A stretch of 64,000 nucleotides of DNA, from the NCBI RefSeq assembly GCF_001586165.1, contig NZ_CP014608.1, positions 682,001-746,000 of the forward strand, given 5' to 3'. This document shows, piece by piece, positions 26,756 to 44,656 of this stretch. How positions within the stretch are numbered: the stretch's first letter is position 1; the number at the start of each line of letters is the position of its first letter. The notes under the pieces were generated by a model that was given only the letters and a program-made list of their open reading frames with translations, was not told the DNA's origin and searched no databases. Both the position numbers and the translations under genes were made by a program. The stretch is from Obesumbacterium proteus (GTDB taxonomy: Bacteria > Pseudomonadota > Gammaproteobacteria > Enterobacterales > Enterobacteriaceae).

Positions 26756-28669
26756 ATGCTCTTATATGACTATAAAAAAAATGCGCTGATGGCAGCTTTG
26801 TCTGTCACGGCTTTCTCTGGCTGGGCGCAAGATTCTAACGAAACACCTTCATCATCATCCGCAAATACTAACGATGATGTCATTGTCACCGCCTCTCGTT
26901 TTCCTCAGCCGGTTTCTACCGTGCTAGCACCTACTGATGTTGTTACCCGAGATGATATCGATCGTTGGCAGGCCAAAACGCTTAATGACGTCATGCGACG
27001 TTTACCCGGTGTCGATATCGCTCAAAATGGCGGCATGGGTCAGAGTGCATCGATGTATATCCGTGGGACCAGCGCAAGTCAAGTTCTCGTGCTGGTGGAT
27101 GGCATTCCTATTGCTCGTCCTGGAATTTCGAATACGGCTGATTTCAATCAAATCCCAATTTCACTGGTTCAACGCGTTGAATATATTCGTGGCCCACGTT
27201 CTGCCGTGTATGGCTCGGGTGCGATGGGTGGGGTTATCAACGTGATCACGCAAACCGATAAGGAAGGCGCGCAGATAAATGCAGGCGTCGGCTCTAAAGG
27301 GTTCCAGCAGTACGATGGTAGCGTGCGTCAGAAAATCAGTGATAACACCAAAGTCACGTTGGCGGGTTCATATGAGAGCACAAAAGGATTTAACGTGCAG
27401 CCGGGCTCAACGTATGAACCGGATCATGATGATGATGGCTATCGCAACAAGACTTTCTGGGGTGGTATAGATCACCAGTTTAACAACGAGTTTTCTGGCT
27501 TTGCTCGTGGTTATGGGTATACCAACAACAGTGATTATGACCTCGGGAGTCCGCCGTCGAAACCTGCTTACAGCGCAAATGAAAGCGAAACCTATAATCA
27601 TACATACGACATGGGCCTGCGCTATTTGTCTGGTGCTTATTCATCCCAATTAACGGGTAGCTATCAAAAAGTAAAAGCTTATAACTACAGCAGCGAGTAT
27701 GGGCGTTATCACGATGGCACCACGCTGGATGATATGGATCAGCGCAATATTCAATGGGGTAATACCTATAGCCTAGAACATGGGCAGATTAGTGCTGGCG
27801 TGGATTGGCAACAGCAGCGCCTGACATCTTCTGATACCAGTCTGTCAGATACCTATAAACGTGATAACACCGGCTTATATTTAAGTGGCCAGCAAAAACT
27901 GGGTGATGTCACGTTAGAAGCCTCTGGCCGTGAAGATAAAGACGAACAGTTCGGTTGGCACGGTACTTGGCAAACGGCAGCGGGTTGGGAGTTTACGCCG
28001 GGCTATCGAGCCACGTTATCGTATGGCACCGGATTCTTGGCTCCTTCGCTAGGGCAGCAGTTTGGTTCAACGCGTTTCGGCATTGATTCCAATCCTAATT
28101 TAAAACCTGAAGAGTCGAAGCAGTGGGAAGCGGGTTTAGAAGGGCTGACTGGGCCACTTGATTGGCGTTTGTCTGCCTATCATTACAAAATTGAAAACCT
28201 GATTACCTATTATTCCGATCCTGTCACCTATGCGGGTAGCTATGACAACATCGATTCTGCCACGATTAAAGGCGTCGAGTGGACGGGCAGCGTTGATACG
28301 GGGATCTTCACGCATCAGGTCACCTTGCAGTATTTAGATCCGCGCAATGATAAAAATGATGAAGTACTAGCGCGTCGAGCCAAACGGCAGGCTAAATATC
28401 AGCTCGACTGGACTATGTTTAATGTCGATATGGATGTCTCGTATCAATATTATGGCCGTCGTTACGATAACAACACGTCTAAATACAATAATACGCAACA
28501 GGTATTGCCAAGCTACAGCACCGTCGATATTTCAGCCTCTTATCCCGTTACGTCTCATCTAACAGTTCGTGGTAGAATCGCCAACCTGTTAGATAAAGAT
28601 TATGAAACGGCTTATGGCTACCAAACCGCAGGTAGAGAATATTATCTCTCCGGTAGCTACACCTTCTAA
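26756..28669 (+). CDS. btuB: TonB-dependent vitamin B12 outer-membrane receptor BtuB
   Basis: 22-strand beta-barrel importing cobalamins with TonB energy. TonB box DDVIVTASR (about 39-47), plug domain (STVLAPTDVVTRDDIDRW, RRLPGVDIAQNG, VEYIRGPRSAVYGSGAMGG) and C-terminal AGREYYLSGSYTF ending in Phe are clear. The start is a problem. The open frame begins at ATG 26756 (MLLYDYKKNALMAALSV). The ATG at 26766, which has the GGA ribosome site, gives the expected MTIKK but runs to a stop after an A8 run (26774-26781). One more A would join MTIKKNALMAALSVTAFSGW with the mature protein. See findings. Its 3' end overlaps murI by 56 bp. Confidence 0.9.
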   Translation: MLLYDYKKNALMAALSVTAFSGWAQDSNETPSSSSANTNDDVIVTASRFPQPVSTVLAPTDVVTRDDIDRWQAKTLNDVMRRLPGVDIAQNGGMGQSASMYIRGTSASQVLVLVDGIPIARPGISNTADFNQIPISLVQRVEYIRGPRSAVYGSGAMGGVINVITQTDKEGAQINAGVGSKGFQQYDGSVRQKISDNTKVTLAGSYESTKGFNVQPGSTYEPDHDDDGYRNKTFWGGIDHQFNNEFSGFARGYGYTNNSDYDLGSPPSKPAYSANESETYNHTYDMGLRYLSGAYSSQLTGSYQKVKAYNYSSEYGRYHDGTTLDDMDQRNIQWGNTYSLEHGQISAGVDWQQQRLTSSDTSLSDTYKRDNTGLYLSGQQKLGDVTLEASGREDKDEQFGWHGTWQTAAGWEFTPGYRATLSYGTGFLAPSLGQQFGSTRFGIDSNPNLKPEESKQWEAGLEGLTGPLDWRLSAYHYKIENLITYYSDPVTYAGSYDNIDSATIKGVEWTGSVDTGIFTHQVTLQYLDPRNDKNDEVLARRAKRQAKYQLDWTMFNVDMDVSYQYYGRRYDNNTSKYNNTQQVLPSYSTVDISASYPVTSHLTVRGRIANLLDKDYETAYGYQTAGREYYLSGSYTF

Positions 28670-29474
28670 TGATGTAGCGACTTCTAAACCCACTGCGCTG
28701 GTTTTTGACTCCGGCGTGGGTGGGTTATCTGTATATCAAGAGATCCGTGATTTGCTTCCGGATCTCCACTATATATATGCATTCGACAATCAGGGATTCC
28801 CTTATGGGGAAAAAGACGAAGCGTTTATTATCGACCGCGTTGTTAAAACCGTTGCCGAAGTGCAAAAGCGTCATCCTCTCTCTATTGTTATCATCGCTTG
28901 CAACACTGCAAGTACCATCACGCTCCCAGCATTACGCGAACGCTTCAATTGCCCTATCGTTGGGGTTGTACCCGCGATAAAACCAGCGGCAAAACTGACG
29001 CGCAACGGTATTGTTGGCTTGCTAGCGACGAGAGCAACGGTGCAACGTTCATATACTCACGACCTGATTGCCCGTTTTGCGAAAGACTGTAGCATCAAAA
29101 TGCTGGGCTCGGCTGAGCTGGTGGAGCTGGCTGAGGCCAAGTTGCATGGCGAAGAGATTGATCATGCGGTGCTAAAGAAGATACTACGCCCGTGGCTATC
29201 AATGGCTGAACCGCCAGACACGGTGGTTCTGGGATGTACGCATTTCCCTTTACTGCGCGAAGAACTGGCGGCGGTATTACCCGCAGGGACTCGTTTAGTT
29301 GATTCGGGTGCCGCAATAGCCCGTCGCGTCGCTTGGTTGATTGCTAATCAGGAAAACGTGCTGAGCACGGAAAGTGATTTGGCCTATGCAACAGAAACAA
29401 ATAGCGATACCGATGCGCTTTTACCTGTATTGCATCGCTTAGGCTTCTCAGAACTACGTGAATTGAGCATTTAA
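28614..29474 (+). CDS. murI: Glutamate racemase
   Basis: Converts L- to D-glutamate for peptidoglycan. Starts at ATG 28614, inside the 3' end of btuB in another frame, at the same relative place as in E. coli (MATK...). 286 residues (E. coli 285). FDSGVGGLSVY (about 31-41), catalytic cysteines in ACNTAST (Cys96) and GCTHFPLL (about 208). The N-terminal 24 residues form the extension that binds the activator UDP-MurNAc-Ala in E. coli. An rRNA promoter follows 63 bp after the stop. Confidence 0.96.
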   Translation: MATKPQVENIISPVATPSNDVATSKPTALVFDSGVGGLSVYQEIRDLLPDLHYIYAFDNQGFPYGEKDEAFIIDRVVKTVAEVQKRHPLSIVIIACNTASTITLPALRERFNCPIVGVVPAIKPAAKLTRNGIVGLLATRATVQRSYTHDLIARFAKDCSIKMLGSAELVELAEAKLHGEEIDHAVLKKILRPWLSMAEPPDTVVLGCTHFPLLREELAAVLPAGTRLVDSGAAIARRVAWLIANQENVLSTESDLAYATETNSDTDALLPVLHRLGFSELRELSI

Positions 29475-29536
29475 TCCTCAAATATGTGGTTTTTGGTGAA
29501 AACTTGCGCGGTTGAAAAGTTTTTTTAAATTAGGGG

Positions 29537-29685
29537 TTGTCAGCCGTTCAGAAGTCCCTATAATGCGCCACCACTGACCGGGAACAACGACGCAAACGTC
29601 GCTCGGTGAGGAAGAGAAAAGCATCGCAGTAATGCGAATTTCTGAAAAGAAAAAAGCTTGACTCTTCAGGAGGAAGGCGTAATAT
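29537..29685 (+). promoter_or_regulatory. P1 and P2 promoters of the first rRNA operon
   Basis: P1: TTGTCA (29537-29542), 16 bases, TATAAT (29559-29564), preceded by an A/T-rich UP-like stretch and followed by the GCGCCACCAC initiation region. P2: TTGACT (29658-29663), 16 bases, TAATAT (29680-29685). A boxA antitermination site TGCTCTTTAACA follows at 29725-29736 and a second copy lies before the 23S (about 31804). Confidence 0.93.
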
Positions 29686-29901
29686 GCACCTCCCGAGTTG
29701 CTGGAACGAATGTTCGCAATTCGCTGCTCTTTAACAATTTATCAGACAATCTGTGTGGGCACTCACAAGACAATATCTAACGTCCTCGGACGATAAAATA
29801 TTAAAGTCTTGAAGAGTGACCAAGCAGTAATTCATTTAGTTGAATTATTACGAAAGTTAATTTTCGAGCATCGCTTAACTTGTTTAAGCAAATCAAGCTT
29901 T

Positions 29902-31444
<1,543 letters not shown>

Positions 31445-31517
31445 CCTAAAGATAGCGTTAAGTGCAGTGTCCACACAGATTGTCTGATGAAGAATAACGA
31501 GCAGAATACCTTTATAT

Positions 31518-31594
<77 letters not shown>

Positions 31595-31648
31595 ATTCTT
31601 ACGCCTGTGTGTCAGGAGTTGGTATCAAAGGTAAACTGTTGACTGTAT

Positions 31649-31724
31649 GGGGTTATAGCTCAGCTGGGAGAGCGCCTGCCTTGCACGCAGGAGGTCTGCG
31701 GTTCGATCCCGCATAGCTCCACCA
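31649..31724 (+). tRNA. tRNA-Ala (UGC)
   Basis: 76 nt, GGGGTTATAGCTCAGCTGG to GCTCCACCA. Anticodon TGC within CTTGCACG. CCA encoded. In the 16S-23S spacer after tRNA-Ile. Confidence 0.98.
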
Positions 31725-31990
31725 TTACTTTTATTTTTAATAAGTATTCAGTCTCAAAAACATACTTCAGAGTGTATTGGAAACAGTATGCTGCGAAGTA
31801 TTTTGCTCTTTAACAATCTGGAACAAGCTGAAATTTGAAAGCTTAAGCAACTGTGAGAATGACGTCTGTTTATTCAGACTCAAACACTGACACAGTTAGC
31901 ATTAAGCAGTCTCTCAATTTTTTGCAATCTTGAATGCTGTCTTGAACCGGTTCGTAACCGTGTTCACCAAGAGACACCTTCGGGTTGTGA

Positions 31991-34899
<2,909 letters not shown>

Positions 34900-35017
34900 A
34901 CAACACCCAAGGTGTTTTAAGACGCAGAGACGCGAAAACACAAAGAGTAGGCTTGTGAACAGATTGGTTTGTATGGCTAGCTGTAGAAATACAGAAAGCG
35001 GTACAAATAACAGAATA

Positions 35018-35137
35018 TGCCTGGCGGCGATAGCGCGGTGGTCCCACCTGACCCCATGCCGAACTCAGAAGTGAAACGCCGTAGCGCCGATGGTAGTGTG
35101 GGGTCTCCCCATGCGAGAGTAGGGAACTGCCAGGCTT
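35018..35137 (+). rRNA. 5S ribosomal RNA, first copy
   Basis: 120 nt, TGCCTGGCGGCGATAGCG to CTGCCAGGCTT. Ends pair (TGCCTGGC/GCCAGGC). Preceded by a 118-nt spacer from the 23S that differs in its last 60 bases from that of the second operon. Confidence 0.97.
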
Positions 35138-35151
35138 TAATTAAAGTAAAG

Positions 35152-35179
35152 AACCTCAGTCGAAAGACTGGGGTTTTTT
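35152..35179 (+). terminator. Terminator of the first rRNA operon
   Basis: CCTCAGTC (35154-35161), GAAA loop, GACTGGGG (35166-35173), then six T. 15 bp after the 5S. Confidence 0.92.
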
Positions 35180-35630
35180 GCTATGGGGAATTTGAGTAAA
35201 TCATTCTCTATTAACCATGAATTATGTTTTTACAGAGTAGCTGCCAAGCAGAGGATATTATCTGCATGGTGACATATCGCTCAAATAGTTCATATTAAGC
35301 ACCACACTTCTACTTATTTTATTTCTCTTCGTTATCCTTTTCTTATTTCTCTCCCTAATTATTCTAAGATCGAGCGTGAGTTCTACTATAAATCGAATAA
35401 CACTGGATCCTGAGTCACTTGTTTTATAGGTGATAAACGATTTAAAAAATCGATCTAGCCAGTAATAAAATCAAAACTTGAATATGTTTTTCTACCTCTT
35501 TGTTTATATCTGAGAATACAACGATAGCTGTAGCACAAGCCATTTCTGCGCAATATTCATTCAGAAAGTACCGTTTCTTAAGCTTAATGATGAAATATTA
35601 TGCATTCGGATTTTTTTATGAAATAAACAC
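35180..35630. other. Spacer between the two rRNA operons, no gene seen
   Basis: About 450 bp, very A/T-rich. Only short frames occur and none has a ribosome site or recognisable product. The last 100 bp before P1 would hold UP-element and Fis sites. No mobile-element ends or tRNA were seen. Confidence 0.75.
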
Positions 35631-35779
35631 TTGTCACCTGCTGAGAAGTCCCTATAATACGCCACCACTGACCGGGAACAACGACGCAAACGTCGCTCGG
35701 TGAGGAAGAGAAAAGCATCGCAGTAATGCGAATTTCTGAAAAGAAAAAAGCTTGACTCTTCAGGAGGAAAGCGTAATAT
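35631..35779 (+). promoter_or_regulatory. P1 and P2 promoters of the second rRNA operon
   Basis: P1: TTGTCA (35631-35636), 16 bases, TATAAT (35653-35658). P2: TTGACT (35752-35757), 16 bases, TAATAT (35774-35779). From the P1 spacer onward the leader is nearly identical to that of the first operon. Upstream of P1 the two are unrelated. Confidence 0.93.
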
Positions 35780-35995
35780 GCACCTCCCGAGTTGCTGGAA
35801 CGAATGTTCGCAATTCGCTGCTCTTTAACAATTTATCAGACAATCTGTGTGGGCACTCACAAGACAATATCTAACGTCCTCGGACGATAAAATATTAAAG
35901 TCTTGAAGAGTGACCAAGCAGTAATTCATTTAGTTGAATTATTACGAAAGTTAATTTTCGAGCATCGCTTAACTTGTTTAAGCAAATCAAGCTTT

Positions 35996-37538
<1,543 letters not shown>

Positions 37539-37611
37539 CCTAAAGATAGCGTTAAGTGCAGTGTCCACACAGATTGTCTGATGAAGAATAACGAGCAGAA
37601 TACCTTTATAT

Positions 37612-37688
<77 letters not shown>

Positions 37689-37742
37689 ATTCTTACGCCT
37701 GTGTGTCAGGAGTTGGTATCAAAGGTAAACTGTTGACTGTAT

Positions 37743-37818
37743 GGGGTTATAGCTCAGCTGGGAGAGCGCCTGCCTTGCACGCAGGAGGTCTGCGGTTCGA
37801 TCCCGCATAGCTCCACCA
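37743..37818 (+). tRNA. tRNA-Ala (UGC), second copy
   Basis: Identical to the copy at 31649. Anticodon TGC, CCA encoded. Confidence 0.98.
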
Positions 37819-38084
37819 TTACTTTTATTTTTAATAAGTATTCAGTCTCAAAAACATACTTCAGAGTGTATTGGAAACAGTATGCTGCGAAGTATTTTGC
37901 TCTTTAACAATCTGGAACAAGCTGAAATTTGAAAGCTTAAGCAACTGTGAGAATGACGTCTGTTTATTCAGACTCAAACACTGACACAGTTAGCATTAAG
38001 CAGTCTCTCAATTTTTTGCAATCTTGAATGCTGTCTTGAACCGGTTCGTAACCGTGTTCACCAAGAGACACCTTCGGGTTGTGA

Positions 38085-40993
<2,909 letters not shown>

Positions 40994-41110
40994 ACAACAC
41001 CTAAGGTGTTTTAAGACGCAGAGACGCGAAACACAAAGAGTAGGCTTGTGAACAGATTGGATTGACTGGTGAGCTGTAGGAATACGGAGCACGGGTTAAT
41101 TAACAGAATA

Positions 41111-41230
41111 TGCCTGGCGGCGATAGCGCGGTGGTCCCACCTGACCCCATGCCGAACTCAGAAGTGAAACGCCGTAGCGCCGATGGTAGTGTGGGGTCTC
41201 CCCATGCGAGAGTAGGGAACTGCCAGGCTT
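41111..41230 (+). rRNA. 5S ribosomal RNA, second copy
   Basis: 120 nt and identical in sequence to the first copy. The spacer before it is one base shorter and diverged (GGAGCACGGGTTAATTAACA). Confidence 0.97.
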
Positions 41231-41244
41231 TAATTAAAGTAAAG

Positions 41245-41272
41245 AACCTCAGTCGAAAGACTGGGGTTTTTT
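41245..41272 (+). terminator. Terminator of the second rRNA operon
   Basis: CCTCAGTC, GAAA, GACTGGGG, then TTTTTT, the same as in the first operon. A second weak stem (AAATAACCGC/GCGGCTATTT, 41303-41326) may serve mobAB from the other side. Confidence 0.92.
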
Positions 41273-41348
41273 GCTATGGGGAATTTGAACATTTCATTCA
41301 ATAAATAACCGCTAACGCGGCTATTTATTATTGTTATGTAGGTAGATC

Positions 41349-41861
41349 TTACTGCTGCTTTAACCACTCTTCGACGAAATCTGCTATATATCCGATGTTA
41401 TTTATATCTAACATAGGGAGATTGCAGTTGATGTTTCCATCGCTCGCCAGCATCACAACGTGATCGTCAATTATTCCAGCAAAAGGCTTCGCAACTGATT
41501 CACGATATAACGCGATCTTAGGAATAGGTTCATGCTTAAAGCCTTCAACCAAAATAAGGTCACAGCGCGAGGGATCGATCTTCGAAGCAAGAAATTGTAA
41601 ATCCAGCGGTTCCTCTTCTGGCGTTTCCGTCATCAGCGCCCACCGTTTGTCACTTGCTACCAAGGTTTGTTCTGCGCCTGCTTTACGGAGCTCGTAGCTA
41701 TCTTTTCCTGGGGTATCAATATCCATATCGTGGTGTGTGTGCTTAATCAGCGCGATTCTTATCCCTTTAGCATTCAGCAGTGGGATAAGCTTCTTTAATA
41801 ACGTTGTTTTTCCTGTCCCGCTATAAGCCGCTATACCAAGCAAAGGTATGCTGTTCTTCAT
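41349..41861 (-). CDS. mobB: Molybdopterin-guanine dinucleotide biosynthesis adaptor MobB
   Basis: GTP-binding partner of MobA that helps attach GMP to molybdopterin. Starts at ATG 41861 behind AAGGAG. An upstream in-frame ATG at 41897 lies inside mobA and lacks a site. 170 residues (E. coli 175). P-loop AYSGTGKTTLLKKL (about 12-25), IKHTHHDMDIDTPGKDSYELRKAGA and ILVEGFKHEPIPKI are the family signatures. Its ATG overlaps the mobA stop (ATGA), so the two are coupled. Confidence 0.95.
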   Translation of the reverse strand: MKNSIPLLGIAAYSGTGKTTLLKKLIPLLNAKGIRIALIKHTHHDMDIDTPGKDSYELRKAGAEQTLVASDKRWALMTETPEEEPLDLQFLASKIDPSRCDLILVEGFKHEPIPKIALYRESVAKPFAGIIDDHVVMLASDGNINCNLPMLDINNIGYIADFVEEWLKQQ

Positions 41862-42442
41862 TTTTGCTCCTTTAGCCTCTGCTCGCAACGCAAACACTCT
41901 TCGTATGTATTGAAATTAATGAAGCACTCTTCTTTAGGATACGTAATCCTTTGAGCCTCACATTGTTCTAAAAATATCATTAATTTGCGCTCGCCTCGTT
42001 CAAGATAATTCATCAGCGGTGAAATGAGAGAGCGATGCAATAACGCAATTGTTGGATGTGCTCTGCTTCCATCAAATATGTATGCGGCTTTTTTATCTGC
42101 TTTATATGTCCACAGGTGATGCACGATATCTGTTGGAATAAATGGAACATCACATGGAGCAAACACAACCCACTCATGGTGGCTTTGCTGCAAACCACTG
42201 AGCATTCCTGCTAATGGTCCGGGGTAATCGTTAAGAACGTCAGGGAATACGCTTAGCCCTGAACGTTGGTAAATTGATATATTGCGATTAGCATTGATGG
42301 ATAGCCTTGTTACCTGAGGTGCCAGCGCGTCCTGCACATATTGATAAAGAGGCTGGCCATTGAGTAGAACGAGGCCTTTATCATTACCCCCCATTCTAGA
42401 GGCTCTTCCTCCAGCTAGAATTACGCCTTCGATGTCATACAT
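41858..42442 (-). CDS. mobA: Molybdenum cofactor guanylyltransferase MobA
   Basis: Transfers GMP from GTP to Mo-molybdopterin, giving the bis-MGD cofactor of DMSO-reductase-type enzymes. 194 residues, same size as E. coli. Nucleotide-binding LAGGRASRMGGNDKGLV (about 9-25), PLAGMLSGL and the Asp-containing FAPCDVPFIPTD (about 95-106) are present. Upstream of mobB, divergent from yihD. The mobB-side flank is the E. coli rrnA flank. Confidence 0.95.
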   Translation of the reverse strand: MYDIEGVILAGGRASRMGGNDKGLVLLNGQPLYQYVQDALAPQVTRLSINANRNISIYQRSGLSVFPDVLNDYPGPLAGMLSGLQQSHHEWVVFAPCDVPFIPTDIVHHLWTYKADKKAAYIFDGSRAHPTIALLHRSLISPLMNYLERGERKLMIFLEQCEAQRITYPKEECFINFNTYEECLRCEQRLKEQK

Positions 42443-42608
42443 ACAAGGTCTCTCTCTGTCGCTAATGGCATATTGTAACGCGCCTGCTGGATACTTTCCT
42501 GTGCGTGTAATAGTTTGTAAAAAGTGAATGTTATACGTGCAAGGGCTATCTTTGGTAAATTAAGACTGATAATTTGTCTGCCCATTAAGCATCAGGGAGA
42601 AATACATA

Positions 42609-42878
42609 ATGAAATGCCATCGCGTTAATGAACTTATTGAACTGATCCATCCAGCTTGGCAACAAGAACCTGATTTAAATCTGGTTCAATTTTTGCAAAA
42701 ACTTGCCGACGAAGCCGGGTTTAAAGGCGATTTAGCTGACCTGACCGACGATATTCTCATTTATCACCTTAAGATGCGTAACAGCGCCAGCACTGAAGCC
42801 ATCCCAGGTCTAAAGAAAGACTACGAGGAAGACTTTAAGACCGCTATTCTGCGCGCCAGAGGCGTAATCAAAGACTAA
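42609..42878 (+). CDS. yihD: Conserved protein YihD (DUF1040)
   Basis: 89 residues, the same length as E. coli YihD, with matching LADLTDDILIYHLKMR and PGLKKDYEEDFKTAILRARGVIK. Soluble and acidic. Function unknown. It lies between mobA and srkA as in E. coli. AGGGAG precedes the ATG. Confidence 0.94.
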   Translation: MKCHRVNELIELIHPAWQQEPDLNLVQFLQKLADEAGFKGDLADLTDDILIYHLKMRNSASTEAIPGLKKDYEEDFKTAILRARGVIKD

Positions 42879-42965
42879 TTTCAGATAAGATAGCGCATAA
42901 ACAGCGCGGTAGGTCGATTTGATAATGTTATCATCTTGGTTTATTGCGCGAGCTCTGGCCTAACT

Positions 42966-43951
42966 ATGACTAATCCAACTTTCAGTTTTCAAACACTTAC
43001 GCCAGATCTTATTCTCGATGCCATTGAGAGTACGGGAATTCGTATTGATTCCGGCTTAACCGAGCTCAATAGTTATGAGAACCGTGTCTTTCAATTGATG
43101 GATGAAGATCGCCAGCGCTATGTTGCTAAGTTCTATCGTCCTGAAAGATGGTCAGATAGCCAAATCGGCGAGGAACATAGCTTTGCTCGCGAGCTGTCTG
43201 ATAGCGAGATCCCTGTTGTCGCACCATTGTCGTTAAATGGGCAAACGCTTCATCATTTTGCTGGTTACGCCTTTACTCTGTTTCCAAGCGTGGGTGGCCG
43301 CGCATAGAAATTGACAACGACGATCAGCTTGAATGGGTTGGGCGTTATATGGCGCGTATCCATCAAGTGGGTCAGCAGAAGCTCTTCAGCGAGCGGCCAA
43401 CGATGGGGTTGGATGAGTATCTCTACCAGCCAAGGGCTGTTTTAGAGCGTACTTCATTAATACCTGCAAAGCTAAAACCCGCGTTTCTTACTGCCCTAGA
43501 TTCATTAATTTCAGAGGTTGAGCAGTATTGGACGACCGACTGGGCGCCGGTACGGCTACATGGCGATTGCCACCCCGGCAATATTCTGTGGCGCGATGGC
43601 CCGCTGTTTGTTGACTTAGATGACGCGCGCAATGGCCCTGCGATCCAAGATTTATGGATGCTATTGCACGGTGAGCGCCAAGAGCAGCTTATCCAACTAG
43701 ATATTTTGCTTGAAGCCTACGGTGAATTTGCTGATTTTGATTCTCAGCAGCTAAAACTAATAGAGCCGCTGCGTGCTATGCGCATGGTGCACTATTTGGC
43801 ATGGGTTACCCGCCGTTGGCAAGACCCTGCCTTTCCAAAGAGTTTTCCGTGGATGACCGATGAGAGTTTCTGGTTGAGACAAACATCTGCCTTCATGGAG
43901 CAGGTTAAGCTGTTACAAGCACCACCGTTGCAGCTAATGCCGATGTATTAA
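42966..43951 (+). pseudogene. srkA: Stress response kinase SrkA (YihE), interrupted by a frameshift
   Basis: Ser/Thr kinase (RdoA/YihE) of the envelope-stress (Cpx) network that protects from MazF-linked death. The first 113 codons, from ATG 42966 (MTNPTFSFQTL), cover the N-lobe to FPSVGGR and then hit TAG at 43305. The rest continues without a break in another frame from ATA 43304 (IEIDNDDQLEWVGRYMARIH) through HGDCHPGNILWRDGP (catalytic loop) and VDLDDARNGP (metal site) to LQLMPMY. A one-base loss between about 43298 and 43304 explains it. Everything else looks intact, so it is either a recent mutation or a sequencing error. Confidence 0.88.
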
Positions 43952-43983
43952 ATCAAAAAACTTAAGACGATGGAGAAGTTCGC

Positions 43984-44607
43984 ATGAAAAAGATTTGGTT
44001 GGCGTTAGTTGGGATCGCAATGGCATTTGGTGCCTCTGCGGCTCAATTTTCTGAAGGCGATCAGTATGTGAAGCTAGATAAAAGTGTCACTAATGAGCCA
44101 CAGGTTTTAGAGTTTTTCTCATTCTACTGCCCGCACTGCTATGAGTTCGAAGAGGTTTACCACGTTTCCGACGCAGTGCGTAAAGGCCTGCCAGAAGGCG
44201 TGAAAATGACCAAATATCACGTCGAATTCTTAGGTCCATTGGGTAAGCAGTTAACTCAAGCGTGGGCTGTTGCAATGGCTTTGGGTGTTGAAGATAAAAT
44301 CACTCAGCCAATGTTTGAAGCCGTGCAGAAAACCCAGAGCGTTCAGAGCCCTGATGATATCCGTAACGTCTTCATTAAAGCGGGCGTTAGCGCTGCAGAC
44401 TACGATGGCGCGTTGAACAGCTTTGTGGTGAAATCTTTAGTCGTACAGCAAGAGAAAGCGGCTGAAGATCTGCAACTGCGTGGCGTCCCTGCTATCTTCG
44501 TTAATGGCAAATATATGGTCAAAAACGATGGTCTGGATACCAGCTCAATGGATTCCTACGTTCAGCAGTTCTCTCACGTTGTAAACTTCCTGCTGAAACA
44601 GAAATAA
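43984..44607 (+). CDS. dsbA: Thiol:disulfide interchange protein DsbA
   Basis: Periplasmic oxidase that puts disulfides into secreted proteins and is reoxidised by DsbB. 207 residues. Signal peptide MKKIWLALVGIAMAFGASA with cleavage before AQFSEGDQ. Active site Cys49-Pro-His-Cys52 (30 and 33 in the mature protein), cis-Pro loop RGVPAIFVNG. Follows srkA by 32 bp, as in E. coli where the two can be cotranscribed. GATGGAGAAG precedes the ATG. The E. coli neighbour yihF is not present after it. Confidence 0.97.
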   Translation: MKKIWLALVGIAMAFGASAAQFSEGDQYVKLDKSVTNEPQVLEFFSFYCPHCYEFEEVYHVSDAVRKGLPEGVKMTKYHVEFLGPLGKQLTQAWAVAMALGVEDKITQPMFEAVQKTQSVQSPDDIRNVFIKAGVSAADYDGALNSFVVKSLVVQQEKAAEDLQLRGVPAIFVNGKYMVKNDGLDTSSMDSYVQQFSHVVNFLLKQK

Positions 44608-44628
44608 TCCTGCGTCTGTCTTAGCAAT

Positions 44629-44656
44629 AAAAAACCGGGCTTTTGCCCGGTTTTTT
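44629..44656. terminator. Bidirectional terminator between dsbA and yihG
   Basis: AAAAAACCGGGC (44629-44640), TTTT loop, GCCCGGTTTTTT (44645-44656). Perfect stem with A- and T-runs on both sides, in the convergent gap. Confidence 0.92.

Noticed and set aside
35500..35703. 67-codon frame across the second rRNA promoter
   Set aside because: It overlaps P1 and its leader, has no ribosome site and is very A/T-rich.
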